The notes below the pieces were generated by a model. The model worked only from the letters and a program-made list of their open reading frames with translations. It made no database searches and was not told where the DNA came from. Positions 24,247 through 33,851 of a DNA stretch of 64,000 nucleotides are shown here, piece after piece; within the stretch, counting starts at the first letter, position 1; each line of letters opens with the position of its first letter. Location of the stretch: NCBI GenBank assembly GCA_040880465.1, contig JBBDIK010000003.1, positions 100,951 to 164,950 on the forward strand, written 5' to 3'. The position numbers were made by a program, and so were the translations under genes. The stretch comes from JBBDIK01 sp040880465. Its GTDB lineage: Bacteria; Actinomycetota; UBA4738; JBBDHU01.

Positions 24247-25161
24247 TCAGTCCCGCGACCCTCGCGCTCGCAGGCCGGAGATGTACCCGGCCATCTTCGC
24301 GATGTCGGAGAAGGCCATGAGTGTCGGCACCGCCGCGACGGCGGCTGCCCGCTCCTTGGGGTCGGAGAGCAGGCGGAATGCCCGCCGGAGTGGTCTCCAC
24401 GCGTAGGCGATCCCGCCCGCGAGGACGAGGAGCTGTCCCCAGCGCGATCGCAGCAAGAGCGGTAGCGCCGCGTAGACGCCGAACCGGAGCGCGTGGCGCT
24501 TCGGCCACATACCTGCGATCGCATCGCCCTTCGCGTAGTTGAAGTACTGATTCCAGGTCGCCTCGAGGGTCGGACGAACCCGCCACATCGTCACGGCGTC
24601 CGGCACCAGCGTCATCACCGCGTCCTGATCGCGCAGCCGGTGGTTCAGGTACATATCTTCGCCGACGTCGAGCCATTCCGGGTAGCCGCCTGCTCGTTCG
24701 TAGGCCTCGCGGGTGAAGGCGACCGACCGCGAGGACGGCATGAACGTCGCCTCGTCGAGTTCGTCGATCTCCGGCACTTGGGTCGCCGCCGAACAGGCCT
24801 CGAAGAAGCCGCCGACGATCGGGCGGTAGGAGCCCATCGCCACGTCGGCGCCGCTCTCGATCGCGGTGGCGAGCAGCTCGAGCCAGCGCGGGGTCAGCAC
24901 GCAGTCGGCATCGGAGACCGCGATGACGTCGTGGGTAGCCGCGCGGATCGCGGCGACGCGGCCGGCGGGGATGTTGGCCCCGGGGACCTCGATCAGGGTG
25001 ATATCCGGGGCCGCGCGCAGCACGCCCAGTGTCTCGTCGGTCGAACCGCCGTCGACGATCACGACCTCGTCGGGCGGCCGGGTCTGCTCGCGGATGGAGT
25101 CCAGGAAATCGCCGATGAACGGGCCGGCGTCGCGCACGGTCGAGATCAGAGTGACCTTCAT
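24247..25161 (-). CDS. family 2 glycosyltransferase
   Basis: 304 residues with a GT-A fold: MKVTLISTVRDAGPFIGDFLDSIREQTRPPDEVVIVDGGSTDET at the N-terminus, then VIAVSDADCVLTPRWLELL (DxD-like metal site) and a later VGEDMYLNHRLRDQDA block. A hydrophobic patch near the C-terminus (LLVLAGGIAYAW) may touch the membrane. The ATG overlaps the upstream GT4 stop (ATGA). Neighbouring genes suggest a glycan or glycolipid pathway. Confidence 0.88.
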   Translation of the reverse strand: MKVTLISTVRDAGPFIGDFLDSIREQTRPPDEVVIVDGGSTDETLGVLRAAPDITLIEVPGANIPAGRVAAIRAATHDVIAVSDADCVLTPRWLELLATAIESGADVAMGSYRPIVGGFFEACSAATQVPEIDELDEATFMPSSRSVAFTREAYERAGGYPEWLDVGEDMYLNHRLRDQDAVMTLVPDAVTMWRVRPTLEATWNQYFNYAKGDAIAGMWPKRHALRFGVYAALPLLLRSRWGQLLVLAGGIAYAWRPLRRAFRLLSDPKERAAAVAAVPTLMAFSDIAKMAGYISGLRARGSRD

Positions 25162-26279
25162 GACCCTTCGTATACCTCAAGCGTCCGGCGTGCGGCCGTA
25201 TCCCAGCTGAATCTTCGCGACTGCTCCATACCTCGTGCGGCGATGTCGCCGGCGAGGTGCTCGTCGGAGAGCACGCGCCGGATGGCTTCGGCCATGTCGG
25301 GAACGGATGCCGGATCCACGAGGAGCGCTCCCTCGCCGGCGACCTCCGGGAGTGAGGACGTGTTGGAACAGATGACGGGGAGCCCTCGGGCCATGGCCTC
25401 CAAGACCGGGAGCCCGAACCCTTCGTAGACGGACACGTACGCGAACGCCCACGCCGCGCGGTAGACGACGTCCAGGTCCGTGTCGCTGAGGCGGCCGGTC
25501 AGGATCACGCGGCCGGGCCCGCCGGCGTCCACCTCCCGCATCAGCTCATCGGGTTTCCAGCCGGCGGGCCCGGCCAGCACAAGCGCGTGCGGTAGGGCCC
25601 CGTCGACCACGGCTTTCCGGTAGGCCTGGATGAGCCGAACCAGGTTCTTTCGAGGTTCGAGGGTTCCGACGGAGAGCAGGTAGGGCGGCTGCAGTCCGAG
25701 CCGGGCCGCGACCTCGTCCGGGTCTCCGCCGGAGCCGGGGAGCGAGGCCGCCTCGGGGACGACCTCGATCTTGGACGCCGGAACCCGGGCGTGCGCGAGG
25801 AGGTCGTCGGCCGTCGACCGGGACGGTGTGATGATGGTGTGCGCGCGCTTGGCCGCCGCCCGCAGTCCCATCCGGTAGAGCCGTTTCCACGTGGAGGGGA
25901 ACATCTCAGGGTAGTGCTCGAAGGCGAGATCGTGGACGGTGACGACCAGCCGCTGGCCGTCGCGTGCCGGCGGGATCGCCGCTGGCAGCGGGGCGTGGAT
26001 CACGTCGGTGTCGGCGATCGGCGACGGCAGGGCCGGGCCGGCGAATAGGTTCCACCGCGGGTACAGCGAGCGGATGGTCGCCGGTAGTTCGACGTCCGGA
26101 TACGGGAGCATCCAGTCTTCCGGGGCTTCGCGACCGAACCGGGCGTGGAAGAGACGGATGTCGAGATCCTGATCAGCGAGAGCGAGTGCCGGGACGAGCT
26201 GACGGATGTAGGTCCCGATGCCGCCGGGAGCGTCGCCGTACAGCTGGTCGGTGTGGACGGCCAGTGACGTCACCGTCAT
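25158..26279 (-). CDS. family 4 glycosyltransferase (mannosyltransferase-like)
   Basis: 373 residues from ATG 26279. The N-terminus has TDQLYGDAPGGIGTYIRQLVPAL (acceptor-side Gly-rich loop). The C-terminal domain has YLLSVGTLEPRKNLVRLIQAY and FAYVSVYEGFGLPVLEAMARGLPVICSNTSSLPEVAG, a complete E-x7-E motif, unlike the GT4 at 12991. This type often transfers mannose or related sugars in actinobacterial glycolipid synthesis, but donor and acceptor are not determined. It overlaps both cupin and GT2 genes by 4 nt. Confidence 0.9.
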   Translation of the reverse strand: MTVTSLAVHTDQLYGDAPGGIGTYIRQLVPALALADQDLDIRLFHARFGREAPEDWMLPYPDVELPATIRSLYPRWNLFAGPALPSPIADTDVIHAPLPAAIPPARDGQRLVVTVHDLAFEHYPEMFPSTWKRLYRMGLRAAAKRAHTIITPSRSTADDLLAHARVPASKIEVVPEAASLPGSGGDPDEVAARLGLQPPYLLSVGTLEPRKNLVRLIQAYRKAVVDGALPHALVLAGPAGWKPDELMREVDAGGPGRVILTGRLSDTDLDVVYRAAWAFAYVSVYEGFGLPVLEAMARGLPVICSNTSSLPEVAGEGALLVDPASVPDMAEAIRRVLSDEHLAGDIAARGMEQSRRFSWDTAARRTLEVYEGS

Positions 26280-26581
26280 CGGGCCGCCTCCACGCAGACG
26301 ACGCCGCCCGCGCCGACCGTCGCCCCATGGCGTGTGTGCGGTTCGATGTCGAGTCGGTCGCCGGGTTCCATGGCGATATCGCCGTCGTCGGTGTGGAACA
26401 CGATGCCCCCATCTTGGCAGTACAGGACCTTGTGGTACGGGTGATCGTGTTCCCCATACGTATCGCCGGGGCCGTTCGACCACCAGCGCGGCGTCAGGCC
26501 GGCCGCCCGAAGAGAAGCGTCGAGCTTAGCGCGTTCGAGTGACGCCTCGGCGCCGGTGGCCGGCGTCAGCATCGCGCCCAT
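26276..26581 (-). CDS. small cupin-domain protein
   Basis: 101 residues. The cupin barrel shows YGEHDHPYHKVLYCQDGGIVFHTDDGD (first motif with His/His/Lys) and EPGDRLDIEPHTRHGATVG (second motif with His). ATG 26581 lies 25 nt after the CoA-transferase stop; a second in-frame ATG at 26572 is equally possible, and neither has a clear ribosome-binding site. The stop overlaps the GT4 start. Function unknown; it may be an isomerase or sensor of a sugar intermediate. Confidence 0.78.
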   Translation of the reverse strand: MGAMLTPATGAEASLERAKLDASLRAAGLTPRWWSNGPGDTYGEHDHPYHKVLYCQDGGIVFHTDDGDIAMEPGDRLDIEPHTRHGATVGAGGVVCVEAAR

Positions 26582-26606
26582 CAGCGCCGCATCCCGGAAC
26601 GTGGCC

Positions 26607-27818
26607 TCAGATCGCGCCGTCTTCCTCGAGCCGCTTGAGGTCTTCGTCCGAAATGCCCAGTTCCTTCTTGTAGATCTCCTCGTTGGCCGCCGCGCGCGGC
26701 AGGCCGGCGTGTCGGATGCGACCCGGCGTCTCGGAGAAGGTCGGCTGCGGCTTAACCAGCGGGATGTCACCGAGTTCGTCGTCGGGGATGTGGATGATCG
26801 TGCCGCGCGCCTTGTACTGCGGGTCCTCGTAGATCTGCGCGATGTCGTACACCGGTGCCAGAGCCGCGTCCTCGCGTTCGAAGATCTCGATGACTTCGGC
26901 GAGGTTGTGCTGGCTCATCCACTCCTGGATGTAGCCGTCCAACTCCGCGACGTTCTCGAGCCGGGCGCTGTTCGTCGCGAACCGTTCGTCGGTGATCAGT
27001 TCTGGACGGCCGATCGCCGTGATGATCCGTTCGGCGACGGACTGGGCGGTTCCCGAGAGCGCGACCCACTTCCCGTCGCGGGTCTCGTAGGCTCCCCGCG
27101 GGGCGGCGAAGTTCAGCCGGTTGCCCCGGCGCTCCTCGACGATACCGAGCTTCTCGTACGCGGCCGCCTGGGGTCCGACGATCTGGAAGAGCGACTCGAA
27201 CAGCGAGACGTCGATGACCTGGCCGGGCCCGTCGTGCACATCCCGGTGGTACAGGGCGACCATAACGGCGTATGCGCCGAGCATCGCGGCGACCTCGTCT
27301 GCCAACGCGATCGCGGGTAGCACGGGTCCCCGGTCGGCGAAACCGGTCATGTGTGCCAGACCCGAGATCGCCTCTGCCAGCGTCCCGAACCCCGGCCGCT
27401 TGGCGTACGGGCCCGTCTGGCCGAACGCCGAGTTCCGAAGGATCACCAGTCTCGGGTTCCGCTCGTGCAGCACGGCCGGCGCGATGTTCCACTTCTCCAG
27501 CGTGCCGGGGCGGAACGATTCGACCAGCACGTCGGCGCTCTCGACGAGCTTCATCAGGATCTCCTGGCCCTCGGGGTGGGACAGGTTCAGCGTGACCGGG
27601 CGCTTGTTGCGCGAGATCATCTTCCACCACAGTGCGACGCCCTGCACCTTCCATCCGAGGTTGCGTGTGGTGTCGCCGATCTTCGGGTGCTCGATCTTGA
27701 TCACGTCGGCGCCGAAGTCGCCGAGCCGCGCACACACGCCCGGTCCGGCGATGACGGTGGCGATATCGAGGACGCGGATACCTTCGAGAGGGAGCGGGGT
27801 GTTGCCCTGGTCGGTCAT
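26607..27818 (-). CDS. CaiB/BaiF family acyl-CoA transferase
   Basis: 403 residues of the family III CoA-transferase fold: LEGIRVLDIATVIAGPGVCARLGDFGADVIKIEHPKIGDTTR at the N-terminus and ALADEVAAMLGAYAVMVALYHRD carrying the catalytic Asp. QVIDVSLFESLFQIVGP is a further block. Members move CoA between dicarboxylic or hydroxy acids, for example succinyl-CoA:malate or mesaconyl-CoA transferases in the 3-hydroxypropionate bicycle. Here it follows the carboxylase subunits by 9 nt, so a dicarboxylate CoA-transfer role near methylmalonyl- or mesaconyl-CoA is attractive but unproven. An AGGGGG ribosome-binding site precedes the ATG. Confidence 0.88.
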   Translation of the reverse strand: MTDQGNTPLPLEGIRVLDIATVIAGPGVCARLGDFGADVIKIEHPKIGDTTRNLGWKVQGVALWWKMISRNKRPVTLNLSHPEGQEILMKLVESADVLVESFRPGTLEKWNIAPAVLHERNPRLVILRNSAFGQTGPYAKRPGFGTLAEAISGLAHMTGFADRGPVLPAIALADEVAAMLGAYAVMVALYHRDVHDGPGQVIDVSLFESLFQIVGPQAAAYEKLGIVEERRGNRLNFAAPRGAYETRDGKWVALSGTAQSVAERIITAIGRPELITDERFATNSARLENVAELDGYIQEWMSQHNLAEVIEIFEREDAALAPVYDIAQIYEDPQYKARGTIIHIPDDELGDIPLVKPQPTFSETPGRIRHAGLPRAAANEEIYKKELGISDEDLKRLEEDGAI

Positions 27819-27827
27819 CGGGACCCC

Positions 27828-28072
27828 CTACCGGGCGTCGCCGCGGCCGTGGAGGTGCGGGTAGGACCGTTGCGCGAGCGGGTAGCGCAGGGTGTTCTGC
27901 CAGGCTCGCGGAGAGGTCCGACGGACGTGCAGCGGCGAGGTGCGCGTGTTCGCTGCGCGGCTCGAGACGGTCCACGCGTCCGGTGGCCGGCTCTCATCCG
28001 TGAAATACCGCTCGAGGGCCGCGATGGCCGCCCGCTCCTCTTCCGGGGTCAGGTCGTCGGGAAGTTCGTACC

Positions 28073-28076
<4 letters not shown>
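27828..28076 (-). CDS. acyl-CoA carboxylase epsilon-like subunit
   Basis: 82 residues overlapping the beta-subunit stop by 4 nt (ATGA). The N-terminus LPDDLTPEEERAAIAALERYFTDE and the downstream WTVSSRAANTRT region match the small, poorly conserved epsilon subunits that follow beta subunits in Actinomycetota and stabilise the holoenzyme. Assignment rests mainly on position, size and the PEE...AL / W-x-x-x-S-R pattern. Confidence 0.65.
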
Positions 28077-29674
<1,598 letters not shown>

Positions 29675-29693
29675 GGTCGTGCTGAGTCTAGCG

Positions 29694-30122
29694 TCAATGC
29701 CAGACCGGCAGCCCCACCTCCTCGTCCAGTTCACGCACGGGTGCGGGACCGTCCAGCACGCGGAAGTACGCCTCGATCATGTAGACCGTCGTCCCGTCCA
29801 TCAGGTGACCGCCGACTGCCTCGCCGGTGCGTGTGGCGCCGTTCACGTGGATGTGGACGAACGGCTTCCCGTCCTTGAGCGAGATGTTGCCGACGCCACC
29901 CGAGATCTCCATGCCTTCGTCGTACCGATGGAAGGATAGGTACCCCTTGGCCTCCTGGTCGAAGTAGGCAACCACCAGGTTTTTCACGGCGCCGACGATC
30001 TGGATCGTGCCGGCGTCGTAGCCCAGGTCTGCGGCCGCCTGATTCAGCTCGCTCAGCAGGTCGGTGCCCGGCAGGAATCGGACCATCGCCGCCTTGCCAT
30101 CGTCAGAGGGAAAGATCACCAT
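29694..30122 (-). CDS. PPC-domain (DUF296) protein
   Basis: 142 residues from ATG 30122, supported by AAGGAGTTTC. The single domain carries YLSFHRYDEGMEISGGVGNISLKDGKPFVHIHVNGATRTGEAVGGHLMDGTTV, the plant-and-prokaryote-conserved PPC fold with its G-G-x-x-G-N-I-S and H-x-H strands. Prokaryotic members are small, trimeric and of unknown role. It sits 19 nt upstream of the carboxylase beta gene and may head that operon. Confidence 0.85.
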   Translation of the reverse strand: MVIFPSDDGKAAMVRFLPGTDLLSELNQAAADLGYDAGTIQIVGAVKNLVVAYFDQEAKGYLSFHRYDEGMEISGGVGNISLKDGKPFVHIHVNGATRTGEAVGGHLMDGTTVYMIEAYFRVLDGPAPVRELDEEVGLPVWH

Positions 30123-30275
30123 CGTGAAACTCCTTGGGTCCGCCGGGTCCGCTAGCCGGGGCACGAGAAGTGCCCAGCATACTCAGACGTGCCTCGCCTG
30201 CCGCGCCATGTCGGTTGCGCGAGCGAACGTTCCGGGGCATGCTGCTCCCAGCCGCGCACGACCGAGGAGCGAGAC

Positions 30276-31199
30276 ATGGACCAGTCGATGAACCCCCCAC
30301 AGCAACCGCCGGTGCCGCCGACCCCGCCGCCCCCCTCGGGCGGGCGCTTCAGGAGAGGGCTGCACCTCCTGGGGATCAGCTGGCGGGTGGTCATGTCCGA
30401 GAAGTCGTTGCTCGTCCTGCCGCTGGTCGCGATGTTCACCGGCCTCCTGCTCTTCGCCGGCCTTGCGGGCATCTTCTGGACCACCGGGACCATCACCCGT
30501 GTCGGCCAGGCCTCGTCGGGAACGAACTTCTATGCGCAGCTCACGCCGGTGGACTATGGACTGCTCGGGCTGTACTACTTCCTGGCCGCATTCATCACGG
30601 TGTATTTCAACGCGGTTATCATCGCGATCGCCATGAAGCGTCTCGGGGGCGAGGATGCCAAGCTCTCCGACGGGTTCAAGATGGCGAACAAGCACCTCGG
30701 CAAGATCGCCGGGTGGGCCCTGGTAACGGCCACGGTCGGGTTGATCCTGCGGTCGCTCGAGGAGCGGGCGGGGATCATCGGTCGCATCGTCATCGGCATC
30801 ATCGGGCTCGCGTGGGCGATCATCACGTTCTTCGTCGTTCCGGTGCTGCTGTTCGAGGCGAACGTCGGCGTGTTCGGTTCCGTGAAGCGTTCGGCGTTAC
30901 TGTTCAAGCAGCGCTGGGGCGAGCAGCTCACCGGCACCATCTCCATCACCCTGCTGTTCGGCCTGCTCGGCTTCGTCGCCGTCGCCATCAGCGTCGCCGT
31001 CGCGTTCGTCGTTCCGGTGCTCGGGATCTTCCTCGCCGTCGCGTCGATCCTGGCGATGACGGCACTCTCGGGTGCGGTCTCGGGCGTGTTCAACGCCGCG
31101 CTGTATCGCTACGCCCCGACCGGCCAGGCGGGCGGCGGTTTCACCGAGGGCGACCTGAACGGCGCGTTCTACGCGAAGAAGCGGTTCGGGCGCAGCTAG
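30276..31199 (+). CDS. multi-pass membrane protein (DUF6159-like)
   Basis: 307 residues from ATG 30276 (GAGGAGCGAGAC site). A Pro-rich N-terminus (PPQQPPVPPTPPPP) precedes several hydrophobic helices: LLVLPLVAMFTGLLLFAGLAGI, YYFLAAFITVYFNAVIIAI, AWAIITFFVVPVLLFEANVGV and SITLLFGLLGFVAVAISVAVAFVVPVLGIFLAVASI. Between them is a GGEDAKLSDGFKMANKHLGKIAGWALVTATVGLIL stretch typical of a widespread uncharacterised membrane family that I associate with DUF6159. Single-gene unit; function unknown. Confidence 0.78.
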   Translation: MDQSMNPPQQPPVPPTPPPPSGGRFRRGLHLLGISWRVVMSEKSLLVLPLVAMFTGLLLFAGLAGIFWTTGTITRVGQASSGTNFYAQLTPVDYGLLGLYYFLAAFITVYFNAVIIAIAMKRLGGEDAKLSDGFKMANKHLGKIAGWALVTATVGLILRSLEERAGIIGRIVIGIIGLAWAIITFFVVPVLLFEANVGVFGSVKRSALLFKQRWGEQLTGTISITLLFGLLGFVAVAISVAVAFVVPVLGIFLAVASILAMTALSGAVSGVFNAALYRYAPTGQAGGGFTEGDLNGAFYAKKRFGRS

Positions 31200-31408
31200 G
31201 AAGGCGGGCGGAGTCCGAGGGATCGAGCGGCCCACGGCAGCGCGGTCCGAAGCTGTTTGAACTGCATCTCCCGGACGCCGGGGAACCCGGCCGGCGCCGG
31301 CATCGAGGCGTGGAGTGCGAAGTACCCGGCGAGGGCGGCGGCGAACCCATGCGCGTCGGGCAAGATAGTCTCGGGCGCCGGAGCAACAACGTACCCGAGG
31401 AGGTCAAC
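31196..31408 (-). pseudogene. possible gene remnant antisense to the ccr promoter region
   Basis: About 71 codons with natural-looking composition and high third-position GC read VDLLGYVVAPAPETILPD through GFPGVREMQFKQLRTALPW to ARSLGLRPPS, then TAG. There is no start codon at the 5' edge of the coding-like part, and further upstream the frame becomes Arg-rich noise over the ccr promoter. It may be the 3' end of a gene truncated by rearrangement, or a small gene with an internal start (TTG or ATG). I do not recognise the family. Confidence 0.25.
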
Positions 31409-31490
31409 GTTGCCCGGTTGTCGGCCTCGTCGGGCTCGCCTATCGTCGGGGCCGGTCCTCCGACACGACGATCCGATGAGGGGTGGAATC

Positions 31491-32741
31491 ATGGGCACGG
31501 ACCTGTACGAGATCGGTGAGATCCCTGGTGCCGGGGAGCTCCCCGCGAAGATGTACGCGAATCTGATCCGGCCCGAGAACTACAACGAGGCAGAGCCGGG
31601 CAAGGCGTTCACGGTCGAGGTGGTCGACACCCCGCAGCCCGGTCCCCGTCAGGTAGTCGTCTCGGTGATGGCCGCTGGCATCAACTACAACAACGTCTGG
31701 GCCGCCAAGGGCATCCCTGTCGATGTCACCAAGGTGCAGGGCTCGATCGGGCAGCCGACCGAGTTCCACATCGGCGGCTCCGACGCAGCCGGTGTGGTCG
31801 CCGCAGTGGGGGAGGGCGTCACCAGCGTCAAGGTTGGCGATGAGGTCATCGTCCACTGCGCCTGGTTCGATCCGCAGGACGCGCAGATCACGGCGGGCGA
31901 AGAGCCGGGATTCACGGCCGGCTACAAGATCTGGGGTTACGAGACGAACTACGGCTCGTTCGGGCAGTTCTGCCTCGCCTACGACCACCAGGTGCTCCCG
32001 AAGGCGCCGCGGCTGACGTGGGAGGAAGCCGCCGCCCCGACGCTGGTCGGTGCCACCGCGTATCGGATGTTGATGGGTTGGCCACCGAACACGGTCCAGG
32101 ACGGCGACCCCATCCTCATCTGGGGTGGCTCCGGCGGCCTGGGCTCGATGGCGATACAGATCGCATCCCACTACGGAGGCCGGGTCGTCGCCGTCGTCTC
32201 AAGCGACGAGAAGGGCGAGTTCTGCAAGAAGCTCGGGGCGGTCGGGTTCATCAACCGCAAGGAGTTCTCGCACTGGGGAGTGCCACCGCATTGGACGGAA
32301 GGCGAGCAGTGGGGCGAGTGGTTCCAAGGAGCCAAGTCCTTCGGGAAGGCGTTCTGGGAGGCGCTCGGCGAGAAGGCGAGCCCCAAGATCGTCTTCGAGC
32401 ATCCCGGGGAGGACACGATCCCGACGTCCATCTTCATGGCCGAGTCCGGTGGCATGGTCGTCATCTGCGCTGGCACCACCGGCTACAGCGCAACCGTCGA
32501 CCTCCGCTACCTGTGGATGCGCCAGAAGCGGCTGCAAGGTTCTCACTTCGCGAACGACGGGCAGGCGGCCGCGTTCAATCAGCTCGTCGTGGATGGCGTC
32601 GTCGACCCGTGCATGGGCGAGGTCTTCTCGTTCGAGGACATCGGGAAGGCGCACCAGCTCATGAACGACAACAAGCACGGGGAGGGGAACATGGTGGCGC
32701 TCGTCTCGGCTCCCGAACGAGGCCTCAAGACCCTGGCCTGA
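31491..32741 (+). CDS. ccr: crotonyl-CoA carboxylase/reductase
   Basis: Reductively carboxylates crotonyl-CoA to ethylmalonyl-CoA with NADPH and CO2, the signature step of the ethylmalonyl-CoA pathway. The product is 416 residues from ATG 31491 (GAGGGG site); an in-frame ATG at 31476 is an alternative. Family blocks are AAGINYNNVWAAKGIPVDV, IWGYETNYGSFGQFC, LIWGGSGGLGSMAIQIASHYGGRVVAVVSS (NADP Rossmann) and LQGSHFANDGQAAAFNQL. The Asn of YNNVW, the Glu of GYET and the His of GSHFAN appear to match the CO2-binding residues described for the Kitasatospora enzyme (by recall). A TATCGT at 31441-31446 is a likely -10. It overlaps the DUF3052 start by 1 nt. Confidence 0.94.
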   Translation: MGTDLYEIGEIPGAGELPAKMYANLIRPENYNEAEPGKAFTVEVVDTPQPGPRQVVVSVMAAGINYNNVWAAKGIPVDVTKVQGSIGQPTEFHIGGSDAAGVVAAVGEGVTSVKVGDEVIVHCAWFDPQDAQITAGEEPGFTAGYKIWGYETNYGSFGQFCLAYDHQVLPKAPRLTWEEAAAPTLVGATAYRMLMGWPPNTVQDGDPILIWGGSGGLGSMAIQIASHYGGRVVAVVSSDEKGEFCKKLGAVGFINRKEFSHWGVPPHWTEGEQWGEWFQGAKSFGKAFWEALGEKASPKIVFEHPGEDTIPTSIFMAESGGMVVICAGTTGYSATVDLRYLWMRQKRLQGSHFANDGQAAAFNQLVVDGVVDPCMGEVFSFEDIGKAHQLMNDNKHGEGNMVALVSAPERGLKTLA

Positions 32742-33135
32742 TGAGCGCCGAGCGCGACTACTCGCACCGGTCGCTGCTGGACAAGCTCGGCGTGAAACCC
32801 GGGATGCGCGTGTCGGTGATCGGTGTGCGGGACCAGGGCTTCACGCGTCTGTTGGAGGGCTCCGGAGCGGATGTCTCGACCCGCAGGCGCAAGGACACTG
32901 AGCTGTACTTCCTCGGGGTCGGGTCCTACGCGGACATGGAGCGACTGGCCCCACTGGAGTATCGATGGTCCGTAACGGTGGCATCTGGGTCATCCACCCC
33001 AAGGGACGGAAAGACGTGTCGCAGACCGAGATCATCCGGTTGGGGGTTGCCGCCGGGTTCGTCGACAACAAGGTCAGTGCGTTCAGCGACACCCACACCG
33101 CGCTGCGCTTCGTGATCCCAAGGGTCCGCCGATGA
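32741..33135 (+). pseudogene. DUF3052 family gene with a 1-nt frameshift
   Basis: From ATG 32741 the frame reads MSAERDYSHRSLLDKLGVKP and continues RKDTELYFLGVGSYADMERLAPLE, the N-terminal two-thirds of the actinobacterial DUF3052 family. The rest of the family sequence (MVRNGGIWVIHPKGRKDVSQ, then FVDNKVSAFSDTHTALRFVIPRVRR, stop at 33133) is in another frame. Joining them needs one extra base at about 32960-32965 (TATCGATGG). It is either a recent pseudogene, a sequencing error or, less likely, programmed frameshifting. The start is coupled to ccr (TGATG). DUF3052 has no established function that I can name. Confidence 0.85.
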
Positions 33136-33186
33136 TTCCGGAGTGGGAGCTCTATCCTGAGTACCCGGGCTTCGGGAGAATGGGGA

Positions 33187-33690
33187 GTGCCAACGTGGAC
33201 CTTCGATGACCCGGTGGCTTCGGGTGTTCCCTCGGTTGGATCTTACGTGCCAGTTCGGGTCGATCCCCGGGGTGGATCCACGTCGTGGATCGGCTTCTTC
33301 CCGGATCCCGGCCTGAGTCAGCTCATATCGACCACATGGGTGCCACCATCGTGGATCGTGATGGTGGTGAACGGATCGGGCTATCTCGTCGACCCCACTG
33401 ATCCCCAGGGGGCACAGCGGCTCGGCCTCTGGCCGATCGTGGACGTTCGGGAGGCTTGGGACGGTCTCATGTTGTGGTCGTTCGATCGGCTCCTTGCTGT
33501 GTCAGAGGTCGGCGTCGCTTGGATGAGCGCGAAGGTTTGCCTCGATGACTTGGAAGTGCTGGAGATCACCGACGACGCGGTTCGGTGTCGGGGAGTGTTC
33601 GTACCCGGAGACGCCTCGGAATTCGTACTCTCTGCGGATGACGGGAGTCTGGTAGCAGGCTCCGCCTACCGAGAACCGTTTCGGCGCTAG
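33187..33690 (+). CDS. hypothetical protein
   Basis: 167 residues from GTG 33187 with a weak GGGGA site. There is no signal peptide or membrane helix. Visible stretches include WIVMVVNGSGYLVDPTDPQG, WDGLMLWSFDRLLAVSEVGVAWMSAKVCLDDLEVLEI and GVFVPGDASEFVLSADDGSLVAGSAYREP, suggesting an all-beta domain. I do not recognise a characterised family. Codon use looks less GC-biased at third positions than in neighbouring housekeeping genes, as in the adjacent Fic gene, hinting at an acquired patch. Confidence 0.6.
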   Translation: MPTWTFDDPVASGVPSVGSYVPVRVDPRGGSTSWIGFFPDPGLSQLISTTWVPPSWIVMVVNGSGYLVDPTDPQGAQRLGLWPIVDVREAWDGLMLWSFDRLLAVSEVGVAWMSAKVCLDDLEVLEITDDAVRCRGVFVPGDASEFVLSADDGSLVAGSAYREPFRR

Positions 33691-33778
33691 ACGCGGCGAG
33701 TTGCTGACCCTCTCCGGAACTCTTCCCTCTGGCGTCCCGGGGCCTCAGCCTGTACTGCGAGGGCCCAGGCTGCTGACG

Positions 33779-33828
33779 TTCCCTTATCCAGGATTGCGTG
33801 ATATATAAGGGAAGGACCGTTCCCTTAT
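33779..33828 (+). promoter_or_regulatory. triple half-site operator upstream of the Fic gene
   Basis: Three copies of an 8-bp half-site: TTCCCTTA at 33779-33786, TAAGGGAA at 33806-33813 and TTCCCTTA at 33820-33827. The last two form a 24-bp palindrome (9-bp arms ATAAGGGAA / TTCCCTTAT, 6-bp spacer). It lies 24 nt before the Fic ATG and just upstream of an AGGAGGTG ribosome-binding site. Because the Fic protein has its own C-terminal winged-helix domain, autoregulation is the simplest reading. Confidence 0.7.
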
Positions 33829-33851
33829 GGTACAGGAGGTGATAGATAACG

